Assembly (NCBI RefSeq): GCF_005280205.1
Contig: NZ_SUND01000001.1
Location: 186,001-250,000 of the forward strand
Source of the DNA: Bacillus yapensis
Lineage (GTDB): Bacteria; Bacillota; Bacilli; Bacillales; Cytobacillaceae
DNA length: 64,000 nt
Direction: 5' to 3'
This document shows, in pieces, positions 42,930 through 50,718 of the stretch (position 1 is the first letter of the stretch; each line of letters starts with the position of its first letter). The position numbers were made by a program, and so were the translations under genes. The notes beneath the pieces were generated by a model that saw only the letters and a list, made by a program, of their open reading frames with translations, was not told the origin of the DNA and made no database searches.

Positions 42930-43112
42930 ATGAATGTAAGCGACTTACTCGCATCCTTACCTCCAGCTTATCGAGTAGAGCGAGTTTATGTTGACGGCGA
43001 TTCCAAAGAAACTACAAACTTTGTAACTGTCAACAATGGACTAGCTTATTTCATTGAAGGGAATGACATTAAAGTATTTAATGTTGATAGCATTGACGGC
43101 TTAAAATTTTAA
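42930..43112 (+). CDS. Small protein homologous to the tail of the neighbouring coiled-coil protein
   Basis: A 60-residue protein starting at the ATG at 42930, seven bases after AAAGGAGG. An upstream ATG in frame (42912) lies within the ribosome binding site region and is rejected. I do not recognise the family. Its last 50 residues align with the last 50 of the coiled-coil protein encoded convergently at 43203: both run LxPxY-V then G, F, N, YF and end in a hydrophobic-IDG-x-x-F sequence exactly at the stop. It is thus a stand-alone copy of that tail domain, perhaps a partner or cap in a spore-coat structure. Confidence 0.75.
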   Translation: MNVSDLLASLPPAYRVERVYVDGDSKETTNFVTVNNGLAYFIEGNDIKVFNVDSIDGLKF

Positions 43113-43129
43113 TTGAATACTAAATTGTA

Positions 43130-43174
43130 AAAAAGAGCAGAAGATTGATTCCAAACTCATCTTCTGCTTTTTTA
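43130..43174. terminator. Bidirectional terminator between the two tail-domain genes
   Basis: AAAAAGAGCAGAAGATTGA and TCATCTTCTGCTTTTTT pair with a single bulge and an 8-nt loop. A- and T-tracts on both sides serve both converging genes. Confidence 0.88.
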
Positions 43175-43202
43175 ATCATGTATTAACGATAGATTAGATG
43201 TT

Positions 43203-44474
43203 TTAAAATTCAATACCATCAATTTTATTCCCATCAATTATCTTTAGTGTTTCATTTTCTTTAAAATACACTACATTGTTGGAATTCATTGAAATAAACT
43301 GCGACACCTTTATCGGTATACCCTTTATGATAATTTGATTTACAGGATAATTAGGTTTTAACTTTTTTAACTCTTGAATTAAAGGATTTTGAGCGTTTAG
43401 ATACTCGTCGAGCTCCTCCTGAATTTTCTCGATTTTACTATCCAATCGATTTGCGTCCTGCTCATGTTTCTTACTTTGACTGATTAAAGAATTGAAGACA
43501 TCTTCCTGTATTTCTTCGATCTTATTAAGTAATTCAGATATCTTTTTCTCTTGCTCCTTACTTTGAGCGTTAAGCGAGTCCGTTACTTGCTGCTGTGCTT
43601 CCTCAATCCTAATACGCAGTTCGTTAACCTTATTTTCCTGCTCCATGTTTTGCGTCTCCAAAGAATTCCTAAAACTCGTGTACGTCTCCTCAATTCCACT
43701 ACGCAATTTGGTTATCTCTTCGTCCTGCTCCTTTTTTTGAGCAATAAGCGATTCCGTCACTTTCTCTTGTACTTCCTCAATACTACTTTGTAGTTCGTTA
43801 ACCTTATGCTCCTGCTCCATGCTTTGCGTGTTAAAGGAGTCCGTTACCTTCTCAATTCTTTCATCCAACTGTTTGACAACCTGATCTTGCTTTTCATTTT
43901 GCGAATGAAGCATGTCACGTATTTTCTCTTGTATTTCCTCCATCCGACTATGGAGCTGGCTCATATTCTTTTCTTGTTCAGTGTCCAGATGATTTAGGGA
44001 TTTCTGTAACTTTTCTTGATTCGCCTCAATTTTTGTGTTCAATTGTCCTAGACTTTTCTTTTGTTCGGTAGAATAAGCGTTCATGGCCCCTTCTACTTGC
44101 TGAACCTTTTTATCTAATCGACTCTCATACTTATCTTGGGCAACGAATTGTGCTCTTTCGGAGTCATGGAGCTTTTTTTGTAATTCTTTAAACCTATCAT
44201 GAATCTCGCCTAAGTTTTTCTGTTGCTCCATACTCTGCATGCTCATTGATTCGTTGATCTTCTCCTTGAATCGTTCATGCCTCCGGTCTAAACGCACAAT
44301 CTGTTTTTCTAATTGGTCGTTTTCCGCAGAAAATTCATTGTATATCTTTTCAAACTCTCTTTTCATTTCCTCTGTTTTATTGAAAATAAAGATTTTTTGA
44401 TTTGAACTAATGACCCGTTCTCCTCGGTCTATACATGTTAGGGGATAAACAATACGGGAATTATACCAAGGCAA
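43203..44474 (-). CDS. Long coiled-coil protein with 29-residue repeats and a C-terminal tail domain
   Basis: About 423 residues from a TTG at 44474 (AAGGAG nine bases upstream); the frame is open to 44546 but that lies upstream of a likely promoter. Residues from about 60 to 370 are charged coiled coil. The later part is built of 29-residue units with a shared pattern (L-x-x-Q-x-x-E-Q near the start, then a I-E-E stretch), for example from LHSQNEKQ, LIAQKKEQ, LETQNMEQ, LNAQSKEQ and LISQSKKH. The last 50 residues match the small protein at 42930. There is no signal peptide. I do not recognise the family; a structural, perhaps spore-coat, role is a guess. Confidence 0.72.
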   Translation of the reverse strand: MPWYNSRIVYPLTCIDRGERVISSNQKIFIFNKTEEMKREFEKIYNEFSAENDQLEKQIVRLDRRHERFKEKINESMSMQSMEQQKNLGEIHDRFKELQKKLHDSERAQFVAQDKYESRLDKKVQQVEGAMNAYSTEQKKSLGQLNTKIEANQEKLQKSLNHLDTEQEKNMSQLHSRMEEIQEKIRDMLHSQNEKQDQVVKQLDERIEKVTDSFNTQSMEQEHKVNELQSSIEEVQEKVTESLIAQKKEQDEEITKLRSGIEETYTSFRNSLETQNMEQENKVNELRIRIEEAQQQVTDSLNAQSKEQEKKISELLNKIEEIQEDVFNSLISQSKKHEQDANRLDSKIEKIQEELDEYLNAQNPLIQELKKLKPNYPVNQIIIKGIPIKVSQFISMNSNNVVYFKENETLKIIDGNKIDGIEF

Positions 44475-44525
44475 CTTACCTCTCTCCTTAGAAAAATATA
44501 GATGACCATTTTTCTCTCGTTTATG

Positions 44526-44557
44526 TATCCTATGTATTTCCACCAAAAAAGGTTGGG
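44526..44557 (-). promoter_or_regulatory. Candidate sigma-K promoter of the coiled-coil gene
   Basis: On the minus strand AACC, 16 bases, then CATAGGATA matches the sigma-K pattern mACm-N16-CATAnnnTA. It ends about 50 bases upstream of the TTG start and overlaps the terminator of the upstream gene. Confidence 0.5.
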
Positions 44558-44578
44558 CATCTTTAAAATACCCAACCT
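44545..44578 (-). terminator. Intrinsic terminator after the Cys-Cys peptide gene
   Basis: On the minus strand AGGTTGGG-(13 nt)-CCCAACCT is followed by TTTTT. It closes the MarR/permease/peptide cassette. Confidence 0.88.
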
Positions 44579-44630
44579 CAATTTAGAATGAACGAAATAT
44601 ATTTATGTCCCTACTTAGTACGCCTATCAA

Positions 44631-44753
44631 TTACCCAGCACAACAAGCGTTTTTCTCGCCATCATTTTTCTCATTGCAGCAAGTATCGTCTTTGACTTCT
44701 TCAAACTTTACATCACAGCAAGTTTTGTCGTCACTTTTTTTGAACCACGCCAT
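44631..44753 (-). CDS. 40-residue peptide with three Cys-Cys pairs
   Basis: The start is the ATG at 44753 with GGAGGTGAG upstream; a longer frame exists but overlaps the permease. The peptide begins MAWFKKSDDK and has vicinal Cys pairs at 12-13, 25-26 and 37-38 in a highly charged background. It is encoded 14 nt after the permease gene. Vicinal thiols bind trivalent arsenic, antimony and soft metals, so a cytoplasmic metalloid or metal donor or buffer for the permease is likely. I do not recognise a named family. Confidence 0.8.
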   Translation of the reverse strand: MAWFKKSDDKTCCDVKFEEVKDDTCCNEKNDGEKNACCAG

Positions 44754-44767
44754 TTTTCTCACCTCCT

Positions 44768-45634
44768 TTAAATCAGATAAAATAGAAATCCTGAAATTGA
44801 AGCCATCAATACGACTGATACAACAAAAGCAGACACCAAACGTTTTTGAAAAATCGAGTTTAATAAGGTTACTTCTGGTAAGCTGGCTCCTGTTGAAGCA
44901 ATCATTAAAGCCATTACTGGTGGAAAGGCCATCCCTTTTGCAATCAGAATTTGCGATAAGGGAATCATTGTTGATAAGCGTACATATAAAGGAATTCCAA
45001 TGACTGCAGCAACCGGAACAAGCCACCACTTGTCATCACCTAGATAGGTTGTAATCCATTCCGTCGGCACTACACCATGGATAAGCGAGCCAATCCCTGC
45101 TCCGATTAACAAAAACGGATAAACAGTCTTCATCAATCCCATCGTTTCTTTAAAAGCATGCTTAAAGCTGAATTTTATTTCTTGCTCTGTAAACCCCGTC
45201 ATTTTTACTTTCTTTACTGCCTTCTCGAAGCCTAGTTTCTCTAAAGCTAACCCTATCCCGATTGACAGAAGCGTTGTCACAATCGTATAAACTACAGCAA
45301 CCTTGAAGCCTAATAAGGCTGCCATCAAGGTAATAATTGTTGGATCGAGTACAGGAGATGCGAATAAAAAGACCATCACAATACCAAAGCGAACATTTTT
45401 ATTCAAGAGATTCACAACAACTGGAATCGTTGAGCAAGAACAAAATGGCGTCATAAAAGCAAATCCAACTGCAGCCACCACCCCGATAAATGTGTTTTTA
45501 CCCGATAAGAATTTGTTGAGCTTTTCATAAGGAACCAATCCTTGTAGTAGACTCACAAGAAAAGATATCCCAACAAATAAAACCGTAAGTTCTAAAGCAA
45601 TTGATAAAAAGTCACGGAAAACCTGATAGAACAT
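44768..45634 (-). CDS. ArsP-like permease (DUF318/UPF0718)
   Basis: A 288-residue membrane permease with about eight membrane segments. The loop TPFCSCSTIP at 62-71 contains the two cysteines (65, 67) typical of the family, and a second motif PLYVRLSTMIPLSQILIAKG lies in the later half. Characterised ArsP members export trivalent organoarsenicals. It lies between a Cys-Cys MarR gene and a Cys-Cys peptide gene, with tandem operator-like repeats before it. Organoarsenical or other soft-metal export is the best reading; the exact substrate is not determined. Confidence 0.87.
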   Translation of the reverse strand: MFYQVFRDFLSIALELTVLFVGISFLVSLLQGLVPYEKLNKFLSGKNTFIGVVAAVGFAFMTPFCSCSTIPVVVNLLNKNVRFGIVMVFLFASPVLDPTIITLMAALLGFKVAVVYTIVTTLLSIGIGLALEKLGFEKAVKKVKMTGFTEQEIKFSFKHAFKETMGLMKTVYPFLLIGAGIGSLIHGVVPTEWITTYLGDDKWWLVPVAAVIGIPLYVRLSTMIPLSQILIAKGMAFPPVMALMIASTGASLPEVTLLNSIFQKRLVSAFVVSVVLMASISGFLFYLI

Positions 45635-45652
45635 TTCGTAGCCCTCCTCTAA

Positions 45653-45695
45653 TAGTTGTATTTCGCAACTATTTATTATTTGTAATTTGCAACTA
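45653..45695. promoter_or_regulatory. Tandem operators before the ArsP-like permease gene
   Basis: TAGTTG-N7-CAACTA at 45653-45671 is followed by a related 19-mer (TATTTG-N7-CAACTA) at 45677-45695, 24 bases apart. A third copy ending TGCAACTA is at 46195-46213, upstream of the MarR gene. The adjacent MarR protein is the likely binder. Confidence 0.65.
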
Positions 45696-45713
45696 TATCA
45701 AATAAGGGGAAGT

Positions 45714-46172
45714 TCACCCCTGGATATTCCCACAGCACATACTTGATTTAGCCATTGCATTATTTAAAAGCTTAATCGAGCGAATAACCGTTTCTTTTTC
45801 AAAATCATTCATATGAGAAAATACATCATTTAAGAAGAGATTCATTTGTTCATCAATCGTCGTTGCAACATACTTACCTTCTGTAGTTAAGGAAAGAATT
45901 TGAATTCTTCGATCCTCTGCATCTGGCGTTTTCTTCACTAAATTCATTTTCACTAATGACTGAACTTGGCGACTAAATGTTGTAATATCAATTCCTAACG
46001 TATCGGCAATCTGCTGCATCGAAGGATTATGCTGATGGTCAATCTCATAAAGAATATGACTTTGAACAAGGGAAATCTCAGTCCCTCCAGTAGTACAGCA
46101 ATTCTTATTTAGAAAGCCAAAACGGCGTGTCATCACCTGAAACAATTCACGTAAATTTTCCAATTTTTCCAC
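45714..46172 (-). CDS. MarR-family regulator with vicinal Cys pairs
   Basis: A 152-residue winged-helix regulator. The DNA-binding part (SMQQIADTLGIDITTFSRQVQSLVKMNLV) and wing (DRRIQILSLTTEG) follow the MarR fold. It has Cys25-Cys26 (NKNCCTTGG) and Cys146-Cys147 (SSMCCGN), near the two helices that meet at the dimer interface. This suggests that thiol-binding metalloids or soft metals are the inducer. It is 79 nt upstream of the permease gene in the same direction and both promoters carry the same operator-like repeat. Confidence 0.88.
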   Translation of the reverse strand: MEKLENLRELFQVMTRRFGFLNKNCCTTGGTEISLVQSHILYEIDHQHNPSMQQIADTLGIDITTFSRQVQSLVKMNLVKKTPDAEDRRIQILSLTTEGKYVATTIDEQMNLFLNDVFSHMNDFEKETVIRSIKLLNNAMAKSSMCCGNIQG

Positions 46173-46194
46173 CTCTGACTTTATTATACGAAAT

Positions 46195-46213
46195 AATTTG
46201 CAAAATGCAACTA
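46195..46213. promoter_or_regulatory. Operator-like repeat before the Cys-Cys MarR gene
   Basis: A 19-mer with TTTGCAA and TGCAACTA shares its right half exactly with the tandem sites at 45653-45695. It lies 23 bases upstream of the MarR start, fitting autoregulation. Confidence 0.5.
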
Positions 46214-46217
46214 TTTA

Positions 46218-46421
46218 TCAAAAGATTTTTTTCAATCTAAGGTAAGCATCAGTAAAACTGTGATAAGAATCCTCTCCATATAACATTACATCTCCTTGAA
46301 TAAAGTTACTAATCATATACTCTTTAGCCTCTTCAAGAACGAAATTTCTAGATGTCATGACCAATCTAAAATATGATTCAAAATAATCCACCGAAAGCAC
46401 ACTCGAACGATTAACTGTCAT
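46218..46421 (-). CDS. Small hypothetical protein, 67 residues
   Basis: The start is set to an ATG at 46421, just after GAGAGGGGAGC; the frame is open ten codons further. The protein begins MTVNRSSVLSVDYFESYF and has many aromatic residues but no membrane segment or signal peptide. I do not recognise it. It lies upstream of the Cys-Cys MarR gene in the same direction but the operator at 46195 suggests that the next gene has its own promoter. Confidence 0.6.
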   Translation of the reverse strand: MTVNRSSVLSVDYFESYFRLVMTSRNFVLEEAKEYMISNFIQGDVMLYGEDSYHSFTDAYLRLKKIF

Positions 46422-46552
46422 GCTCCCCTCTCCCTTCTTTTTATAACACATTTTTATTTGTATTATACAACTATTTTATCCATTTATACTATGGTTATCG
46501 ATTAAATTAGAAAGAGGGCCATCACCACTAAAAAAGAGCCCAGCTCCAAATC

Positions 46553-47806
46553 TTATTCTATATGGATTTTTCCATTCAAACTTTCACTTTTTAGGAAAGC
46601 AACTTTTCCCCGGACGTGAAGATTGATAAATCCATAGACAGACGAAAATATCATTAAGCATCCCGAAAGGATGTAAATCAATCGCACCCCGATGAGGTCT
46701 GTTAATGCACCAATGCCAAGGATGGAAACGATCGAAATAAGCTGAATTAATGTTGATTTTGCCGCTAGTATTTTTGTCAATGTCGCTTCATCCGTACTGT
46801 TTTGGAATAATGTTTCTTGGGCCAAGTCTCTCATTTGGTAAGACGGTCCCATTAACAAGACCAATAACAATGCCAAAATGGGGTTCGATACGAAACCATA
46901 TGCAAACGTCAGAAGACCAAAAGCGACTGAACCGATTAACATAAAGGTCGTTAATCTTCCTTGGAATAATTTTGAGAAACGGAATACTAATATCCCACCA
47001 ATGATCGTACCTAAATTGTATCCGCCATTAATGTATCCCCACCATGTCTCTCCTTTACCCAGCGCATCCTCCACATAAGTTAACGTCACAGCCCCAATCC
47101 AGATCATGCCCACCCAAGCTTCCAGGAGATCCATCATGATTAGTACTTTCAATCCCTTATGGGTGAAGAGATACTTCCATCCTGTCGTTAAGCGAGCAAT
47201 GAGTCCATCTTGTGCTTGGATATTGGTAGCATGAATAACTTTTACAAGAGAAAGAGAGAAAATTGAAAGCAAAATTAAACTGCAGGTAATGTAAAGGGTC
47301 GGTTCTTTCCCTAAAAAGGCAATAAGAACTCCACCAAATGTCCAGCCCGCAAATAGAAACGTTTGATCAACACTTGCGAGGAGACTATTGGCTTTCACAC
47401 GCGATTCTTCTGGAACGACTGCTTTTACAAGAGATGATTTTATCGGTGCAAAGATACCGTTGAAGATAGAAATCACGGCTAATACGATAAAAAAGAATAG
47501 GATAGTCAAGGTGTTCATTTCTTGAAAAAATAGGGCCACTAAAACGAATAGAAATACGAATTGAGTCATCTGTGAAGTCATTAATATATGGGTTGGTTTA
47601 AATTTGTCTGAGAGTAGGGGCAGGGTCAAGCTACTCATCATGCGTGAAAATAAACTTACCAACGTTACGAGTGCTGCTAATGTAGTAGATTGTGTTTCAT
47701 CATATAGATGCAGTACAACAACCATGGTATACAAGGAAAATCCTAGATTCGTAGAGCATTGGCTCACTACTAGAGCATAAAAAGAACGGGTCATAAATTT
47801 TCTCAT
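46553..47806 (-). CDS. MFS transporter (drug-efflux-like)
   Basis: A 417-residue membrane protein with 12 predicted helices. It has the loop between helices 2 and 3 (LPLLSDKFKPTHILM) and the central charged loop. VPEESRVKANSLLASVDQ is typical of the MFS_3/enterobactin-exporter-like branch. The substrate is unknown; multidrug export is common in this branch. The start ATG has AAAGG only two bases upstream, so a start at the fifth codon is possible. It follows the DinB gene by 19 nt, suggesting an operon. Confidence 0.87.
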   Translation of the reverse strand: MRKFMTRSFYALVVSQCSTNLGFSLYTMVVVLHLYDETQSTTLAALVTLVSLFSRMMSSLTLPLLSDKFKPTHILMTSQMTQFVFLFVLVALFFQEMNTLTILFFFIVLAVISIFNGIFAPIKSSLVKAVVPEESRVKANSLLASVDQTFLFAGWTFGGVLIAFLGKEPTLYITCSLILLSIFSLSLVKVIHATNIQAQDGLIARLTTGWKYLFTHKGLKVLIMMDLLEAWVGMIWIGAVTLTYVEDALGKGETWWGYINGGYNLGTIIGGILVFRFSKLFQGRLTTFMLIGSVAFGLLTFAYGFVSNPILALLLVLLMGPSYQMRDLAQETLFQNSTDEATLTKILAAKSTLIQLISIVSILGIGALTDLIGVRLIYILSGCLMIFSSVYGFINLHVRGKVAFLKSESLNGKIHIE

Positions 47807-47825
47807 TTCCTTTGGTGGTTTTAAA

Positions 47826-48314
47826 TTACACGAATAGGTTTAGTCCAATTAAATTTGCAGAGATAGGTTCCTTCCCCATCTCCCTGGCCCAAACAGATAA
47901 TTGTCCAATATGGTGGACTTCATGAACAGAAACATGTAGGAGAACCTCTAAGTAAGCAAATGACACTTTTTCTCCTTGTTTATTGACACCGTGAAATCGC
48001 TCATTTCGTAGGTTCCAGTTAGAGTGTTCTATGAAACTTAAAGAATACTCTTTCGTCATTTTAGAAAGTTTGCTCACAGCATCCAAAGAATTATACTCTT
48101 GAAAATTGTACTTTTTAGGATCTTCCTTACTTAAACCGTGCATCCATCTCTGTTCAAAATCAACAATATGAAAAAGGGTATGTAAAATTCCTTTGTATCC
48201 ACCTATTCTTTCTTTTAATAACTCTTCTTCTGATATTCTCTTACACCATTCAAACCACTTCTCTCGGATTGTCCAATTATATTCAAAAAGTGATTTTACA
48301 TAATTTTCCCTCAT
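47826..48314 (-). CDS. DinB-family protein
   Basis: A 162-residue four-helix-bundle protein of the DinB/YfiT superfamily. Three metal-ligand histidines are visible: one in LHTLFHIVDFEQRW (about residue 48) and two in HEVHHIGQLSVWARE (about 132-136). Some relatives are thiol-dependent transferases such as bacillithiol S-transferases; the activity here is unknown. GGGAGG precedes the ATG. It is first in a likely operon with the MFS gene, which suggests a joint detoxification role. Confidence 0.88.
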   Translation of the reverse strand: MRENYVKSLFEYNWTIREKWFEWCKRISEEELLKERIGGYKGILHTLFHIVDFEQRWMHGLSKEDPKKYNFQEYNSLDAVSKLSKMTKEYSLSFIEHSNWNLRNERFHGVNKQGEKVSFAYLEVLLHVSVHEVHHIGQLSVWAREMGKEPISANLIGLNLFV

Positions 48315-48503
48315 GAATAACCTCCCTTTACACTTTCAAGTAATTAAAGAAGCAGATAGAACTTATTGTTTTATCAAATTTTTAATCAGAGGGTTAAAGT
48401 CTTCTGGGTATTTATTAAGTTCAAGTTATTTTATCATAAATTTCTGAAAAATAACGATAAAAAATAAGCCATCCTCCCTTTTCGAAGAATGCTCCCATTC
48501 GTT

Positions 48504-48662
48504 TCATCCAGTCCAATGATTTGTACGATTTTCCTTGATCACTTCGCCTAATTTCTCAGCTTGTTTACTTTCATCAGGTGGTGCCATTCCAGACTTCTTC
48601 TCAAAATATATGGCAATGCCTCCAATAATAACAACAGGTATTAATATATACAGCCAAATCAT
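48504..48662 (-). CDS. Small single-pass membrane protein, 52 residues
   Basis: A short gene beginning MIWLYILIPVVIIGG with one N-terminal membrane segment of about 19 residues, followed by a charged cytoplasmic tail ending NRTNHWTG. GGAGG lies seven bases before the ATG, strong support for such a short frame. I do not recognise the family. It is transcribed alone between DinB and the DUF3231 gene. Confidence 0.7.
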   Translation of the reverse strand: MIWLYILIPVVIIGGIAIYFEKKSGMAPPDESKQAEKLGEVIKENRTNHWTG

Positions 48663-48836
48663 AGCAATACCTCCACATAAAACATCTCTTAATATTTATT
48701 ATATCATTTATTTTTACTTAATTTTACAATTTTAACAGAACAAACACCAGACATATTATTTTCCAGTAAATTGGAAATCATATTGATAACTAATATTTCC
48801 CAATACACTTCGATTAATTTTGAAAGGAGTTAATCC

Positions 48837-49385
48837 ATGACTTCCATTATCGAATCACTGAAAGATCTTTTACAAATAAGTTTAGATGATGAACCTAAAA
48901 ATCCGCTACATGTGGGAGAAGTAATGAGCTGTTGGTTATATATCACGATTATGGATGAGGCAAGTGTGTTTATCCAAATTGGGCTGAACACCACGACAGA
49001 TGACGAAGTAGTAAAGATTCTAAAAGACAGCCTTAAACAATGTGAAACTCAATCTCAAAGATTTAAGAGCTTTATGAAAAAAGAAGGCATTCATTTGCCT
49101 CCTACTAGTGAGCCGCGACCTAATTCAGATCCAAACGGAGTGCCTTTGGGGACTAAACTAACGGACGATGAAATTATGAATGGATTAAGTATCAAAACCG
49201 TTGCCGCGATTGTTCATTGTGCGACAGCTTCAGCACAAGCCATCAGAAATGATGTCGGTTCCATGTTTGCTCATGCTATGTTTGAGAAAATGCAGTTCGG
49301 TGCTTCATTAAAGGACATGATGAGAAAGCGTGGATGGATAAAGGTACCACCCTATTACTATCCGCCAGGCGCACCTAGTAATTAA
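48837..49385 (+). CDS. DUF3231 family protein
   Basis: A 182-residue protein with family features HVGEVMSCWLYITIMDEAS and GVPLGTKLTDDEIMNGL. The fold is helical, ferritin-like, related to coat protein F-like proteins, and Bacillus genomes often carry several copies. The C-terminus is proline- and tyrosine-rich (VPPYYYPPGAPSN). Function is unknown; a spore-associated role is often suggested by neighbours in other genomes. GAAAGGAG precedes the ATG. Confidence 0.86.
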   Translation: MTSIIESLKDLLQISLDDEPKNPLHVGEVMSCWLYITIMDEASVFIQIGLNTTTDDEVVKILKDSLKQCETQSQRFKSFMKKEGIHLPPTSEPRPNSDPNGVPLGTKLTDDEIMNGLSIKTVAAIVHCATASAQAIRNDVGSMFAHAMFEKMQFGASLKDMMRKRGWIKVPPYYYPPGAPSN

Positions 49386-49391
49386 CGAAAC

Positions 49392-49424
49392 AAAACCTCC
49401 CTTCATTTTCTGATGGGAGGTTTC
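49392..49424. terminator. Bidirectional terminator between DUF3231 and MFS genes
   Basis: AAACCTCCC and GGGAGGTTT pair around a 13-nt loop between the converging genes, with A- and T-rich flanks. Confidence 0.8.
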
Positions 49425-49443
49425 ACTACGCAGTAACTCTCAA

Positions 49444-50694
49444 TCAATTTTTCGCTTGTTCTTTTCGAATGATGATGACAAACAAACTTGCTAGAAAACA
49501 GAAGATACCAGCTCCTACAAAAGCGTACGAGTAGGTGTCGTAACGTTCAAAAATAACACCTCCACCATATGCGGCTACTGCAGCCCCAACTTGGTGTGCT
49601 GCAAATATCCAACCATAAATAATAACGCTTTTTTCTAAGCCAAAGACATTCCTTGCGATGTTAATCGTAGGAGGTACTGTCGCAATCCAATCCAAACCGT
49701 AGAACACAGTAAAAATCATCAGCAGTGTAAGCGAACCTTGTTGCAGAGCATAAGGCAATAACAGTAATGATAAGCCTCTTAGTGCATAGTACCAAAAGAG
49801 CAGCCAGCGATTATCGATTCGATCAGACAGCCATCCAGATGCAGTTGTCCCGACTAAGTCAAAGACCCCCATGATCGATAAAAATGAGGCAGCCGTCACA
49901 GCAACAATACCAAAGGAAACGCATAACGCTACAAAATGAGTACCAATTAATCCATTCGTCGAAAGTCCACATATAAAGAAACTTCCTGCTAACAGCCAAA
50001 ACTCTTTATGTTTAAAAGCATAAAAAAGTGTATCTATTGCCGTTTTAAATGGGTTCATTTTAAGCTTATTCGGCGATTCTGAAACTATTTCTTCTTCAGA
50101 TCCATAAGGAGTTATCCCAATTTTTCTAGGCGAATCCTTCATAAAACTCCAGATAAGTAAGAACATGATCATGCTAAGTATTAAAATAATGACAATCGCA
50201 TTTTTCCAAGTAGAATCCTCTATGACGTAAGCAAGTAATGGTAGTAGCAATAACTGTCCGGTTGCTGTACTCGCAGTAAGAATCCCTATAGCTAAGCCTC
50301 TTCTTTTTACAAACCAAGTGTTGGCAATAAGTGGACTAAGAACAGTAAGAAAAAGGCTCGCACCTAGTCCATTCAATACACCCCATACCAATACAAGATG
50401 CCATGGCTCTGACATGAATAAAGTAAGGATCAGGCTAATCATGAGCGTGCCCATGGAAATGAGCATCATTTTTTTGATTCCTACTGATTGAACAATGGCT
50501 CCCATAAATGGACCTGAGAATCCATAGATGAATAGGCTCAACCCGAAGGCAAATGAAATCATCGAGCGATCCCAATGAAACTCCTCTTCAAATGGAATCA
50601 CAAATACACCCGATGAAGATCGTACAATTCCCGCTACGATAATCGAAAAGAATGTCAGGAATAAAATGATCCAGCTATAATGTAGTTTCCTCAT
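49444..50694 (-). CDS. MFS transporter (oxalate/formate antiporter-like)
   Basis: A 416-residue membrane protein with 12 helices. It resembles the monocarboxylate and OFA branch: SSSGVFVIPFEEEFHWDRSMISFAF near the N-terminus, the TM4 region LGASLFLTVLSPLIANTWFVKRRGLAIGI, and SGWLSDRIDNRWLL in the second half. The substrate is probably a small organic anion, but is not determined. GGGGGAGAG precedes the ATG. It lies 24 nt after tyrZ, so it may sit on the T-box-controlled transcript. Confidence 0.88.
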   Translation of the reverse strand: MRKLHYSWIILFLTFFSIIVAGIVRSSSGVFVIPFEEEFHWDRSMISFAFGLSLFIYGFSGPFMGAIVQSVGIKKMMLISMGTLMISLILTLFMSEPWHLVLVWGVLNGLGASLFLTVLSPLIANTWFVKRRGLAIGILTASTATGQLLLLPLLAYVIEDSTWKNAIVIILILSMIMFLLIWSFMKDSPRKIGITPYGSEEEIVSESPNKLKMNPFKTAIDTLFYAFKHKEFWLLAGSFFICGLSTNGLIGTHFVALCVSFGIVAVTAASFLSIMGVFDLVGTTASGWLSDRIDNRWLLFWYYALRGLSLLLLPYALQQGSLTLLMIFTVFYGLDWIATVPPTINIARNVFGLEKSVIIYGWIFAAHQVGAAVAAYGGGVIFERYDTYSYAFVGAGIFCFLASLFVIIIRKEQAKN

Positions 50695-50718
50695 CTGTCT
50701 CTCCCCCAGTGTATCTCT

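Noticed and set aside
44605-45003. 132-codon plus-strand frame
   Set aside because: It runs antisense to the permease and peptide genes and has no ribosome binding site or family match.
44754-45029. Upstream extension of the Cys-Cys peptide frame inside the permease gene
   Set aside because: The ATG at 44753 has an excellent ribosome binding site; the extension overlaps the permease in another frame.
48740-48836. Sigma-E promoter before the DUF3231 gene
   Set aside because: A TCATATT -35-like box exists, but the nearest -10-like sequence is too far away.
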